A DNA stretch of 64,000 bases from Leisingera caerulea DSM 24564 (GCF_000473325.1 NZ_KI421513.1:1435217-1499216); one strand, 5' to 3'. Counted from the stretch's first letter, positions 1 to 9,108 are shown. Program-made: numbers and translations. Notes: generated by a model not told the origin, from the letters alone.

Positions 1-1
1 C

Positions 2-64
2 CGCACCATCGACCAGATCACGCCGTCGCTTATCACCGCGCCGGTCAATGCCTTAAGTGATTGA
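2..64 (+). CDS. 3' end of an unidentified gene (5' part outside window)
   Basis: The second forward frame is open from the window edge to TGA at 62-64 and gives about 20 residues (ending ITAPVNALSD). This is the most protein-like of the three frames at the edge. There is too little sequence to assign a family. It lies on the same strand as the E1-like gene that follows, so it could belong to the same transcription unit, although a hairpin lies between them. Confidence 0.35.
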   Translation, partial: RTIDQITPSLITAPVNALSD

Positions 65-118
65 TGCGCATGCACCCCCGCATTTCCGCGTCGTGATTTA
101 AGGGCGGAAACTCCACCG

Positions 119-142
119 GCAGCCCAGGGAGGCTTGGGCTGC
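119..142 (+). terminator. Hairpin downstream of the first partial gene
   Basis: An 8-bp perfect stem (GCAGCCCA / TGGGCTGC) has an 8-nt loop and follows the stop codon at 64. No T-run follows, so it may be a Rho-assisted end, an RNA-stabilising structure or chance. Confidence 0.3.
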
Positions 143-179
143 ACGTTATGTGAAGGATCGGACTGATTGAGCTGCCTGT

Positions 180-196
180 CATTCCATTTTGGAATG
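180..196. repeat. Perfect 7-bp inverted repeat CATTCCA-TTT-TGGAATG
   Basis: The two 7-nt arms are separated by three T residues and sit 80 nt upstream of the preferred E1 start at 276. It could be an operator for the E1/acyltransferase operon or an untranslated-leader hairpin. No regulator family is recognised from the motif. Confidence 0.4.
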
Positions 197-275
197 GCAG
201 CAGAACGCAATCTCATTGGCGTTGCACCAGGGTTTCGCGGATAACTGCACGCAGCCAGTGTTCCAAGGAGGCCGC

Positions 276-2465
276 ATGGACCGCGCCCAGATCGTGCATC
301 AGAATTTCCTCGACCGGGTTCAGGCTAGGACCCTGCCTGCAGGCGCCGCGCCCGCTGGGCCGCTTGCCGCGGAGGCGGCGGTTGGCACGTTCCGCGCGCA
401 GGTCCTGAGCCGGGCGCTGGACCTGACCAGCCGGGCAATGCAAAAGGCGGGAGAGGGGTTTTACACCATCGGCTCCTCCGGGCATGAGGGGATGGCGGCG
501 GTGGCGCGGGCGCTGCGCCCGACCGATATGGCGTTCCTCCATTACCGCGATGCGGCGTTTCAGATCGCCCGTGCGGACCAGGTGCCGGGTCAAAGGATCG
601 CCTGGGACATGCTGCTGTCCTTTGCCTGCTCCAGCGAGGATCCGACCTCCGGCGGGCGGCACAAGGTGCTGGGCTCCAAGGCGCTGATGATCCCGCCCCA
701 GACCTCGACCATCGCCTCGCATCTGCCCAAGGCGGTGGGCGCGGCCTATTCCATCGGCGCAGCCAAGCGGCACCAGCCGGAGCATCAGCTGCTCCCGGAG
801 GATGCGATTGTCATGTGCTCCTTCGGGGATGCGTCGGCCAATCACTCGACTGCGCAGGGGGCGATCAACACGGCAGGCTGGACCTCGGTGCAGTCGACGC
901 CGCTGCCGTTGCTGTTCGTCTGCGAGGACAACGGCATCGGGATTTCGACCAAGACGCCGAAAGGCTGGATCGAGGCCTCGATGGCGGGGCGGCCCGGCAT
1001 CCGGTACTTCAAGGCGAACGGGCTGGATATTTACAACGCCTTTGCGGTGGCGCAGGAGGCGGCGGAGTATGTGCGGACCCGCAAGAAGCCGGCCTTTCTG
1101 CATTTACGCACCGTGCGGCTGTACGGCCATGCCGGGGCGGATGTGCCGACCACTTACATGGCGAAGGCAGAGGTGGAGGCGGATGAGGCCAACGATCCGC
1201 TGCTGCACTCAGTGCGGCTGCTGGATGAGGCTGGCGCGCTGAAGCCAGCCGAGGCGCTGAAAATCTACCAGGAGACCTGCGCGCGGGTGGAGCGGATCCG
1301 GGCTGAGGCGGTGACGCGGCCGCATTTGAAGACGGCTGACGATGTCGTGGCCAGCCTGATCCCGCCCAAGCGGGAGTGTGCGCCGACCAATGGGCCCAGT
1401 GCTGAGGCGCGCGCCGCAGCCTTTGGCAGCGACATGCGGGCAATGGAGGAGCCGCAGCCGATGTCGCGCCTCATCAACTGGGCGCTGACCGATCTGATGC
1501 TGGAGCACGGTGAAATCGTCATGATGGGCGAGGACGTAGGCCGCAAGGGCGGGGTTTATGGCGTCAGCCAGAAGCTGCAGCAGCGGTTCGGGCCGGACCG
1601 GGTGATTGATACGTTGCTGGATGAGCAGTCGATCCTGGGGCTGGCAATTGGCATGGGGCACAACGGGTTTCTGCCGATCCCGGAGATCCAGTTCCTCGCC
1701 TATCTTCATAACGCAGAGGATCAGCTGCGCGGCGAGGCGGCGACTTTGCCGTTTTTCTCCAACGGGCAATTCTCCAACCCGATGGTGCTGCGGATTGCCG
1801 GACTGGGGTACCAGAAGGGGTTTGGCGGTCATTTCCACAACGATAACTCACTGGCGGTGCTGCGGGATATTCCGGGTCTGGTGATTGCCTGCCCGTCGGA
1901 CGGGGCCGAGGCTGCGATGATGATGCGCGAAGCGGTGCGGCTGGCGCGCGAGGAGCAGCGGGTGGTGGTCTTTGTCGAGCCCATCGCGCTCTACCCCATG
2001 CGGGACCTGCATGAGCCCAAGGATGGCGGCTGGATGCGGACCTACCCTTCGCCGGACCAGCGTATTGGCTTGGGCGAAGTTGGCGTGCATGGGGATGGCA
2101 CCGATCTGGCCATCGTGACCTACGGCAACGGGCGCTACCTCTCCACACAGGCGCAAGCGGAGCTGGCGGCTCAGGGCTTGGATGCGCGGATCGTGGACCT
2201 GCGCTGGCTGGCGCCCTTGCCGGAAGCGGCGCTGCTGGAGGCGGTGAAGGGCTGCGACCACGTTTTGATTGTCGACGAATGCCGTACCACCGGCAGCCAG
2301 TCCGAGGCGCTGATGGCGCTGTTTGCAGAGCAAAGCGATATCCCCGCGGCGCGGATTGCGGCCAGCGATTGCTTTATCGCAACCGGGCCTGCCTATGGCG
2401 CAACGCTGCCGTCCAAAGACAGTATCGTTGAGGCCGCATTGACGCTGGCAGGAGGTAAGTCATGA
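276..2465 (+). CDS. Fused alpha/beta 2-oxoacid dehydrogenase E1 component (TPP-dependent)
   Basis: This 729-aa protein joins both E1 subunits of a branched-chain or pyruvate-type 2-oxoacid dehydrogenase in one chain. Residues about 40-370 are the alpha-like TPP module, with the metal/TPP motif beginning GDAS at 184 and closing at EDN (N219). Residues about 390-729 are the beta-like transketolase module and C-terminal domain. Such enzymes decarboxylate a 2-oxoacid and pass the acyl group to a lipoyl E2, but no E2 or E3 gene is in view. I chose the ATG at 276 because AAGGAGG lies just upstream; the upstream open frame has only weak starts. The next gene overlaps by four bases. Substrate is unknown. 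Confidence 0.85.
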   Translation: MDRAQIVHQNFLDRVQARTLPAGAAPAGPLAAEAAVGTFRAQVLSRALDLTSRAMQKAGEGFYTIGSSGHEGMAAVARALRPTDMAFLHYRDAAFQIARADQVPGQRIAWDMLLSFACSSEDPTSGGRHKVLGSKALMIPPQTSTIASHLPKAVGAAYSIGAAKRHQPEHQLLPEDAIVMCSFGDASANHSTAQGAINTAGWTSVQSTPLPLLFVCEDNGIGISTKTPKGWIEASMAGRPGIRYFKANGLDIYNAFAVAQEAAEYVRTRKKPAFLHLRTVRLYGHAGADVPTTYMAKAEVEADEANDPLLHSVRLLDEAGALKPAEALKIYQETCARVERIRAEAVTRPHLKTADDVVASLIPPKRECAPTNGPSAEARAAAFGSDMRAMEEPQPMSRLINWALTDLMLEHGEIVMMGEDVGRKGGVYGVSQKLQQRFGPDRVIDTLLDEQSILGLAIGMGHNGFLPIPEIQFLAYLHNAEDQLRGEAATLPFFSNGQFSNPMVLRIAGLGYQKGFGGHFHNDNSLAVLRDIPGLVIACPSDGAEAAMMMREAVRLAREEQRVVVFVEPIALYPMRDLHEPKDGGWMRTYPSPDQRIGLGEVGVHGDGTDLAIVTYGNGRYLSTQAQAELAAQGLDARIVDLRWLAPLPEAALLEAVKGCDHVLIVDECRTTGSQSEALMALFAEQSDIPAARIAASDCFIATGPAYGATLPSKDSIVEAALTLAGGKS

Positions 2466-3496
2466 CCCGCACCGCCGTTCTGATCTGCCCGGGTCGGGGC
2501 ACCTACAACAAGGCGGAGCTGGGCTATCTGCACCGTTACCATGCGGACAAGGCGGCGCTGTTTGCGGGATTTGATGCGCAGCGGCGCGATGCCGGGCAGG
2601 AAGAGGTTACAGCGCTTGACGGGGCCACCCGGTTTTCTTTGTCGAAGTATTCGCGCGGGGATATTGCCTCGCCGCTGATCTACGCCTCGGCACTGGCGGA
2701 TGCGCAGTCGCTGGCGAAGGATATCGAGGTGGTTGCGGTCACCGGCAACTCAATGGGCTGGTATATCGCGCTGGCGGCGGCGGGGGCATTGAGCCCTGAA
2801 GGCGGCTTCCGGGTGGTGAACACCATGGGCACGCTGATGCAGGAACAGTTGATCGGCGGCCAGCTGGTCTATCCCTTTGCCGGACAGGATTGGCAGAATG
2901 ATCCCGCGCGCAAGGCGCAGCTGCTGGCACTGGCGGCAGAGATCAATGCCCGCGAGGGGCATGATCTGGCGCTGTCGATTGATTTGGGCGGGCTGCTGGT
3001 GCTGGCCGGGAACGAGGCCGGGCTGGCAGCGTTCGAGGAAGCTGTGCCGGTGGTCGAGGACCGCTTCCCGATGCGGCTGGCGAACCACGCGGCCTTTCAT
3101 ACCGCGCTGCAGGCGCCGGTGGCGGCAGAGGGCCGCAGGCGGTTGGGGGCGGACCTGTTCACCCAGCCGGAGGTGCCGCTGATCGACGGGCGCGGGCAGA
3201 TCTGGTGGCCGGGTGCGACGGATACTCAGGAGTTGTGGGATTACACGCTTGGGCATCAGGTTGTGGAGCCCTATGACTTCACCCGTGCGGTGCAGAATGC
3301 GGCCTGCGAGTTCGCACCGGATGTGTTCATCGTGACCGGCCCCGGCACCACGCTGGGCGGCGCGGTGGCGCAGTCGCTGGTGCACTGCGGCTGGCAGGGG
3401 ATGTCCGGCAAGGAGGCCTTCAAGCTGCGGCAGGCCGAGGACCCGCTCCTGGTCTCCATGGGGGATGAGGCGCAGCGCGGGTTTGTGACCGCCTGA
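2462..3496 (+). CDS. FabD-like acyl-carrier-protein acyltransferase
   Basis: This 344-aa protein has the malonyl/acyl-transferase fold. The nucleophile elbow is GNSMG with Ser97, where classical FabD has GHSLG, and a second active-site histidine is likely H213 in the AAFHTA segment. Family members move malonyl or other acyl groups from CoA to ACP. Its ATG overlaps the E1 stop (ATGA) with GGAGGT upstream, so it is translationally coupled to a 2-oxoacid decarboxylating E1. The pairing suggests joint work on an acyl starter or extender unit. It is unlikely to be the housekeeping FabD, because no fab genes adjoin it and the elbow is altered. Substrate unknown. Confidence 0.75.
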   Translation: MTRTAVLICPGRGTYNKAELGYLHRYHADKAALFAGFDAQRRDAGQEEVTALDGATRFSLSKYSRGDIASPLIYASALADAQSLAKDIEVVAVTGNSMGWYIALAAAGALSPEGGFRVVNTMGTLMQEQLIGGQLVYPFAGQDWQNDPARKAQLLALAAEINAREGHDLALSIDLGGLLVLAGNEAGLAAFEEAVPVVEDRFPMRLANHAAFHTALQAPVAAEGRRRLGADLFTQPEVPLIDGRGQIWWPGATDTQELWDYTLGHQVVEPYDFTRAVQNAACEFAPDVFIVTGPGTTLGGAVAQSLVHCGWQGMSGKEAFKLRQAEDPLLVSMGDEAQRGFVTA

Positions 3497-3621
3497 GTAC
3501 GGTGCCAGGTGCGGCGCTGGGGGAAGCTCCCGCGCCTGTTGCCCGCATCGAAGATGCCGACAAAGCAGCCTTGGGCGTGGCCCTGCCCTGCGGGCAGGGT
3601 GGAAGGGGTTCTGCTGAGAGA

Positions 3622-3650
3622 GCCTTCAGGGGCAGGTTTGCCCTGAAGGC
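3622..3650. terminator. Strong hairpin in the convergent gap 3497-3752
   Basis: A 12-bp stem with one bulged G (GCCTTCAGGGGCA / TGCCCTGAAGGC, loop GGTT) lies between the acyltransferase gene and the cyclase gene, which converge here. There is no T-tract. The same gap also has CCCTGCC/GGCAGGG at about 3582-3599, and GCTCCCGCGCC (3526) and TTGGGC (3571), which recall the left half of the GC-rich elements at 35, 37 and 45 kb. No gene is seen in the gap. Confidence 0.4.
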
Positions 3651-3752
3651 CGGTTTCCAGCGTGGTTGATTCTCCCCGCCTCAAGGGGAAACCGCGCCAA
3701 AGCGCGGCGGCCGCGCCGCCCTTGACCCGGGGCTGAACACGCAGGGGGGAGG

Positions 3753-5327
3753 TTATTCGGCCGCGGCTTGCGGTTCGGTCCTGGCGGCGAGGGCATAGCA
3801 GGTCACCGGCTGGGAGACATTGTGCAGGCTGACAGCGCCCAGCGGGATGCCCTGTGACGGGTCGCTCAGGATATCGCAGCTGACGACGACCGGGTGATTG
3901 ACCGTCTTGCCGTAGTCGCCCAGCCGGGCGGCGATATTGGCGGCCTGGCCGATCACCGTGAAGTCCAGCCGCTCCCGCGAGCCGACGTTGCCATAGGTCA
4001 CCCGCCCGTAGGCGATGCCGATGGCCGCCTCGCAGCGGTGGCCGTCTTCTTCGCCCGCGATCTCCTCCAGCCGGGCGATGATGGCGCGGGCGCTGTCCAG
4101 CGCCTGGGCGCGCGCCCTTTCCGGGTCGCTGCCGGCCGGGAACACCGCCAGCACAGCGTCGCCGATGAATTTCAGCACTTCGCCGCCGTGGTCATGCACA
4201 ATGGTCGAGGCGGTCTCAAAAAACTGGTTCAGCAGCGCGATATAGTCCTGGCGGCCCAGTTCCTCCTCCAGCCGGGTGGAGCCGCGCAGGTCGCAGAACA
4301 TGATGGCGGCGTCGATCTCGTCTCCGTCGCCCCGGCGGATTTCACCGCCCAGCACCCGGGCGCCGGTGCGTCTGCCGACATAGGTTTCCAGCAGGGACTG
4401 GGCATTTTCGCGCTGCATGAAAATCTCATAATAGCGGGCGATCACGTCGGAACATTCAAAGATCAGCCCCAGGTTGGCAGTGGAAAACCCGTTGGGGTGG
4501 TCGCTGGTCAGGGTCAGCACGTTGATGCGCCCGTCGGAGAACCGCAGCGGCATGGCGACATAATCGGTGGCGCCCTCCTTGCGCAGGTCTTCGAGGATCG
4601 GGAAGGCATCGTCGGAGCAGCAGCTGCCGAGCCGGTGCCGCACCCCGCCCAAGCCGTTGGACACATGCCGCAGGGGGCTGTTCTGGTAAGCCGGGTGGTC
4701 GTGGATCTCGTAAGACGGCGCGTAGGTGGTGACCTCGCCTGTCTTCCTTTGCCAGATATAGTTCTTGCCTGCGATCATCGGGTGCAGCGACCAGGCCATC
4801 ACCGAGAGGCGGGAGAGGTGAATGCCCTGTTCCACCAGTTTTTCCGCCAAGGCGGCGGTCAGCTCCTCCGGGGCCGGAACCAATGCCGCATCGCGCAGCA
4901 GCCAGTCGATCACCGGGCCGGAGATATTGCCGTAGTCCGGCATTTCCACCTTGTTGCGGCCGAGGTCGAATTCAGCCTCCGCACCCGGCATGAAACCGAT
5001 ATAGCCGGAAATCGCCGCGGCTTCGGGCATCGCGTCCTCATAGGCCCAGACACCGTTCTGCACCCGGTCGCCGGGCAGCAGGATGTCGCGGTAGCTGGCG
5101 GTGCCTTTGAACGGGCAGAAGGTCTGCAAGGAGGTATGGCCGGAGAGCGGGGCGGTCACGTCTTCTGCCGGGAAATAGACCGCCGGAGTAAGGCGGGTTT
5201 CATACATGACCTTGGCGCGGGTGCTTTGCGCCAGGATGATGCCATTGCGCCGGGCAGTGACCAGTCCGTGCAGCGGCTCGACAACAATGCCGTAGCCCCG
5301 GTTGCGGATCTGCACCTGTGCATCCAT
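3753..5327 (-). CDS. DUF427-class III adenylate cyclase fusion protein
   Basis: The protein has 524 aa. Residues about 1-125 match DUF427 (YFPAEDV, CPFKGTASY, WAYEDAMPEAA motifs). A middle region of about 150-310 looks like a GAF-type or family-specific sensory segment. Residues about 335-510 are a class III nucleotidyl cyclase, with metal-binding D346 (FCDLRGS) and D390 (FIGDAV), purine-selecting K386 and D455, and transition-state N464 and R468. That full set predicts active cAMP synthesis in the cytoplasm. The ATG at 5327 begins the conserved DUF427 region; a longer open frame upstream looks non-coding. It is third in a minus-strand run after the membrane winged-helix gene. The DUF427 fusion is unusual to my knowledge. 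Confidence 0.88.
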   Translation of the reverse strand: MDAQVQIRNRGYGIVVEPLHGLVTARRNGIILAQSTRAKVMYETRLTPAVYFPAEDVTAPLSGHTSLQTFCPFKGTASYRDILLPGDRVQNGVWAYEDAMPEAAAISGYIGFMPGAEAEFDLGRNKVEMPDYGNISGPVIDWLLRDAALVPAPEELTAALAEKLVEQGIHLSRLSVMAWSLHPMIAGKNYIWQRKTGEVTTYAPSYEIHDHPAYQNSPLRHVSNGLGGVRHRLGSCCSDDAFPILEDLRKEGATDYVAMPLRFSDGRINVLTLTSDHPNGFSTANLGLIFECSDVIARYYEIFMQRENAQSLLETYVGRRTGARVLGGEIRRGDGDEIDAAIMFCDLRGSTRLEEELGRQDYIALLNQFFETASTIVHDHGGEVLKFIGDAVLAVFPAGSDPERARAQALDSARAIIARLEEIAGEEDGHRCEAAIGIAYGRVTYGNVGSRERLDFTVIGQAANIAARLGDYGKTVNHPVVVSCDILSDPSQGIPLGAVSLHNVSQPVTCYALAARTEPQAAAE

Positions 5328-5454
5328 CCCTAAGGTCCTCGTTCTTGTATGGCGTCCGGGACCGGCCGGCATGGGCCGGTTCTGATCTATCTGGGGTCTG
5401 CGGGCAGGAATTCCAGAGCGGAACACATGATGTTGAGCGAACCGGAGCAAGCGC

Positions 5455-6156
5455 TCAGACCATGCGGATCACTTCCTTGCTGATGGCCAGCACGTAGCCG
5501 CGCTTGGCGATGTTTTTGACCAGCAGTTCACTGACCATCTGATTGCCCAGCGTGTCCCGCAGCCGCTTGATCCGGGTGGCGCCGGCGGCCTCCTCGCAAT
5601 CTGCCGACGTGCGGCCTGAAATGACCGCCTCGATCTCGGCGCCTGACAGCACATCGTCGTCCAGCCGGGCCTCGGCCAGAACCGACAGGGTTTCCATTGC
5701 GGCGGGCGTCAGCTTGAATCCCATGTTGTTGAGGTAGACGGTGTTTTCATCGCGGCTGATCAGCAGCTCATTCACCTGGATACCCGCCCGTTCGATCTGC
5801 GCCATGCGGCGGTTCAGCATCACCAGCATGCCCAGCACGGCCAGCGCCGCCACCATCATCGCGGTGGCGAATACCAGCAGCACAAAGATCACCATCCGGT
5901 AGCTGGTCAGCGTGTCGGCAAAGGCAGTGCCGGACTGGGCCAGGATTTCCAGCAGCTTGATCTCGGCCTGGGCGGTCAGGTCGTTTTCGACAAACAGCCG
6001 CTCCACCCGTTGGTTGAAGGCATTGGCATCGGGCAGGGTCAGCAGCAGCACTGTGCCGGCGATCACCAGCAGCGCCACAATGGCGGCGATGCCGAATGCG
6101 ATCACCCTGCTGCCGGCGGCGCGGGCCTCAGAAACGGAGATAGTAGGATCCGGCAT
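5455..6156 (-). CDS. Membrane-anchored winged-helix regulator
   Basis: This 233-aa protein has two predicted membrane helices (about 17-41 and 88-114) enclosing a short, probably periplasmic loop of about 46 residues. The cytoplasmic C-terminal domain (about 140-230) has an OmpR/PhoB-type winged-helix pattern, including a KRLRDTLGNQ helix and a final hairpin at KRGYVL. The layout resembles one-component ToxR/CadC regulators with the order reversed, the DNA-binding part lying after the membrane segments. The ATG at 6156 has GGAGGG nearby. The start overlaps the upstream secreted-protein gene by 29 nt, and the cyclase gene begins 127 nt downstream. The signal sensed and the target genes are unknown. 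Confidence 0.7.
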   Translation of the reverse strand: MPDPTISVSEARAAGSRVIAFGIAAIVALLVIAGTVLLLTLPDANAFNQRVERLFVENDLTAQAEIKLLEILAQSGTAFADTLTSYRMVIFVLLVFATAMMVAALAVLGMLVMLNRRMAQIERAGIQVNELLISRDENTVYLNNMGFKLTPAAMETLSVLAEARLDDDVLSGAEIEAVISGRTSADCEEAAGATRIKRLRDTLGNQMVSELLVKNIAKRGYVLAISKEVIRMV

Positions 6157-6421
6157 TGGCCCTCCTTTGCTGCAGGCCTTCGGGGCCGAACACGGACAGG
6201 ACATTCAAGAGCTGCCATCCGCCGGACGCGATGCGTGCCTGGATTTCGCTTCTGGCGGCCTCTTTCTGGCAGGCGCCCGAAAGCTGGATCACGCCGTAGT
6301 GCAGACGCAACGGGTTGTCTTGCTTGGCCTTGTAATCGGCGTAGCACTCGGCGGCCTCGGCCGGAGTGGAAAGCGTCAGGAGGGCGGCCGCAAGCGCGGC
6401 GGTCAGGAGGTGCTGTTTCAT
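6128..6421 (-). CDS. Small secreted two-cysteine protein
   Basis: This 97-aa protein starts with a typical signal peptide (MKQHLLTAAL onward, cleavage likely near AEA at 23). The mature part of about 74 residues has two cysteines (C26, C51) that could form a disulfide in the periplasm. I do not recognise a family. Its 3' end overlaps the start of the membrane winged-helix regulator gene by 29 nt, so the two are probably co-translated. A periplasmic partner or ligand-binding accessory for that regulator is a reasonable inference, not shown by sequence. Confidence 0.65.
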   Translation of the reverse strand: MKQHLLTAALAAALLTLSTPAEAAECYADYKAKQDNPLRLHYGVIQLSGACQKEAARSEIQARIASGGWQLLNVLSVFGPEGLQQRRANAGSYYLRF

Positions 6422-6591
6422 AACGGCATCCTGCGGTTCTGCGGTGTGAAATTCAATAACCGCAGGGGGTTGGTCAGGCTGATATCTGATAACAACAGGC
6501 CGATATTGCCTGTCCGGAGCGGGCAGGAGCAGGCTGGGGTCATCAAGGCGCATTGGCTGCGCGACAATCTGATTTTGAGAAAGGTCCTGCT

Positions 6592-7110
6592 ATGACCCGG
6601 ACACACCGCCCGCAACCGCACCGCAAATTCATTGCTTTGATCGTAGCTGCATCCATCGCCATCACGGGTTTCTCAGCAGCCCCCGCCCGCGCCGATGAAG
6701 ACGTCGCGAAGATTCTTGGCGGCCTGGCGCTGCTGGGGATCCTTGGTGCTGCGATCAAGCATTCGCGGGACAAGGATGACAATGCGGTGACGCATAACTA
6801 CACGCAGCCGCACCACAACCATTCGCACGGCGGCCGCAATTACCGGGGCTACAGCCGCCATGACGGCTATGTGAAACCGCTGCCGCCCCGGGTGCGCCGC
6901 TATGACCTGCCGTCCCAGTGCCTGAAGTATTTCCCGCGCTACAGCGCCAATCATCCGCTGGTCGGCCAAGGCTGCCTCGAGCGCAGTTACGGCCACACCA
7001 AGGCGCTGCCGCAGTCCTGCCGGGTGACGTTCTGGAACGGCAAGCGCCATCGCACCGGGTACAAGCCCGGCTGCCTGAACAGCCACGGTTACCGGCTGGT
7101 GCGGCGCTGA
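6592..7110 (+). CDS. Secreted His-rich, four-cysteine hypothetical protein
   Basis: This 172-aa protein begins with a positively charged signal peptide (cleavage near ARA at 34). A short glycine/leucine-rich hydrophobic stretch follows (about 41-55), then a His/Asn-rich segment (about 65-92), then a basic C-terminal domain with four cysteines (110, 128, 143, 161). The even cysteine count in a secreted protein suggests two disulfides. The His-rich stretch could bind metal. The start at 6592 follows GAGAAAGG. It is transcribed divergently from the secreted-protein/winged-helix/cyclase operon and ends at a strong terminator. No known family recognised. Confidence 0.65.
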   Translation: MTRTHRPQPHRKFIALIVAASIAITGFSAAPARADEDVAKILGGLALLGILGAAIKHSRDKDDNAVTHNYTQPHHNHSHGGRNYRGYSRHDGYVKPLPPRVRRYDLPSQCLKYFPRYSANHPLVGQGCLERSYGHTKALPQSCRVTFWNGKRHRTGYKPGCLNSHGYRLVRR

Positions 7111-7141
7111 CACTGATTGCAGATTCGAGCAGCAGCAAACT

Positions 7142-7166
7142 GGGGGGCTTCGGCCCCCCTTTTTTT
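7142..7166 (+). terminator. Rho-independent terminator
   Basis: A 7-bp GGGGGGC/GCCCCCC stem closes a stable TTCG tetraloop and is followed by seven T residues. It ends the transcript of the secreted His-rich protein gene. Confidence 0.93.
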
Positions 7167-7211
7167 GCCGCCGCCCTTGCATAACCGGCAGGCATTGGCT
7201 TTGACGGAAGG

Positions 7212-7829
7212 ATGACACAGCCCGACTACAGCCTGGAAGCCGCCGCCCTTGCCCAAGGGCACCTGAGAATTGCCGGAGTGGATGAGGTTGGCCGCGGGCC
7301 GCTGGCCGGGCCGGTGACGGCTGCGGCTGTGGTTCTGGATGCCGCTGCGATCCCGGAAGGTCTGAACGACTCCAAGAAACTGAGCCTTAAGAAGCGCGAG
7401 GCGCTGGAAGGCAAAATCCTGTCCTCCGCGCAGACGGCCATTGCCCATGCGACGGTCGAAGAGATTGATTCCCTGAACATTTTGCGCGCCTCCCACCTGG
7501 CGATGGAGCGGGCGGTGGCGGCGCTGGATCCGGCGCCGGATTACCTGCTGATCGACGGCAACCTGATCCCCAAGGGGCTGGTCCTGCCCTGCGAGGCGGT
7601 CGTCAAAGGCGACGCCAAATCGCTGTCGATTGCGGCTGCGTCGATCATCGCCAAACTGGCACGCGACCGGATCATGGTGGATTTGGCGCAACAGTTCCCC
7701 GGTTACGGCTGGGAGAAAAACGCAGGCTATCCCTCGAAACAGCACCGGGACGCGCTAGTTCAGTTGGGAGTGACCCCACATCATAGGCGCTCCTTTAAGC
7801 CGGTACACAATATCTTGTATCAAGAGTGA
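7212..7829 (+). CDS. rnhB: Ribonuclease HII
   Basis: This 205-aa enzyme cleaves the RNA strand of RNA-DNA hybrids and starts ribonucleotide excision from DNA. The catalytic acidic set is visible: D24 and E25 in GVDEVGRG, D115 in LLIDGN and D134 in VKGDAKS. The LNDSKKLS and SIIAKLARDR motifs are also typical. Length is normal. The GGAAGG purine stretch abuts the ATG with no spacer, and no better start is in frame, so initiation may be inefficient or leaderless-like. It sits between a strong terminator and the ccrM promoter region. Confidence 0.96.
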   Translation: MTQPDYSLEAAALAQGHLRIAGVDEVGRGPLAGPVTAAAVVLDAAAIPEGLNDSKKLSLKKREALEGKILSSAQTAIAHATVEEIDSLNILRASHLAMERAVAALDPAPDYLLIDGNLIPKGLVLPCEAVVKGDAKSLSIAAASIIAKLARDRIMVDLAQQFPGYGWEKNAGYPSKQHRDALVQLGVTPHHRRSFKPVHNILYQE

Positions 7830-7840
7830 ACCGTAGGGCG

Positions 7841-7856
7841 TTGTTATAATAAACAA
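7841..7856 (+). promoter_or_regulatory. ccrM promoter -10 region inside an inverted repeat
   Basis: A perfect TATAAT (7845-7850) lies 86 nt before the ccrM start and is embedded in the inverted repeat TTGTT-N6-AACAA (7841-7856). I see no good sigma-70 -35 box, which suggests an activator-dependent promoter. A second short inverted repeat, ACAA-N4-TTGT, lies at about 7807-7818. Confidence 0.45.
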
Positions 7857-7865
7857 ATTGACCTC

Positions 7866-7881
7866 GAATCCGCGATGACTC
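7866..7881 (+). promoter_or_regulatory. Two GANTC methylation sites in the ccrM leader
   Basis: GAATC (7866-7870) and GACTC (7877-7881) occur 6 bp apart between the TATAAT box and the ccrM start. CcrM methylates GANTC, and in Caulobacter methylation sites in the ccrM leader take part in cell-cycle shut-off of the gene. A feedback role here is an inference from that precedent. Confidence 0.6.
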
Positions 7882-7927
7882 ATCCTGTGGACAACCAAAT
7901 GAGCGCAAAAATGCGCCGCGGTTATGA

Positions 7928-9040
<1,113 letters not shown>

Positions 9041-9108
9041 CGGCCACGGTTTCAGAACACAACAGTCTATTGCAGGCGCCTGTGCTGAATGCGCAGCCGC
9101 ACACCTTG

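Noticed and set aside
189..275. N-terminal extension of the E1 protein to position 189
   Set aside because: The extension begins at a non-ATG codon inside the palindrome, lacks a ribosome site and adds residues not typical of E1, whereas ATG 276 has AAGGAGG upstream.
3894..5333. 479-aa plus-strand open frame opposite the DUF427-cyclase gene
   Set aside because: The minus-strand frame has a complete cyclase active site, and the plus-strand product has no recognisable motif.
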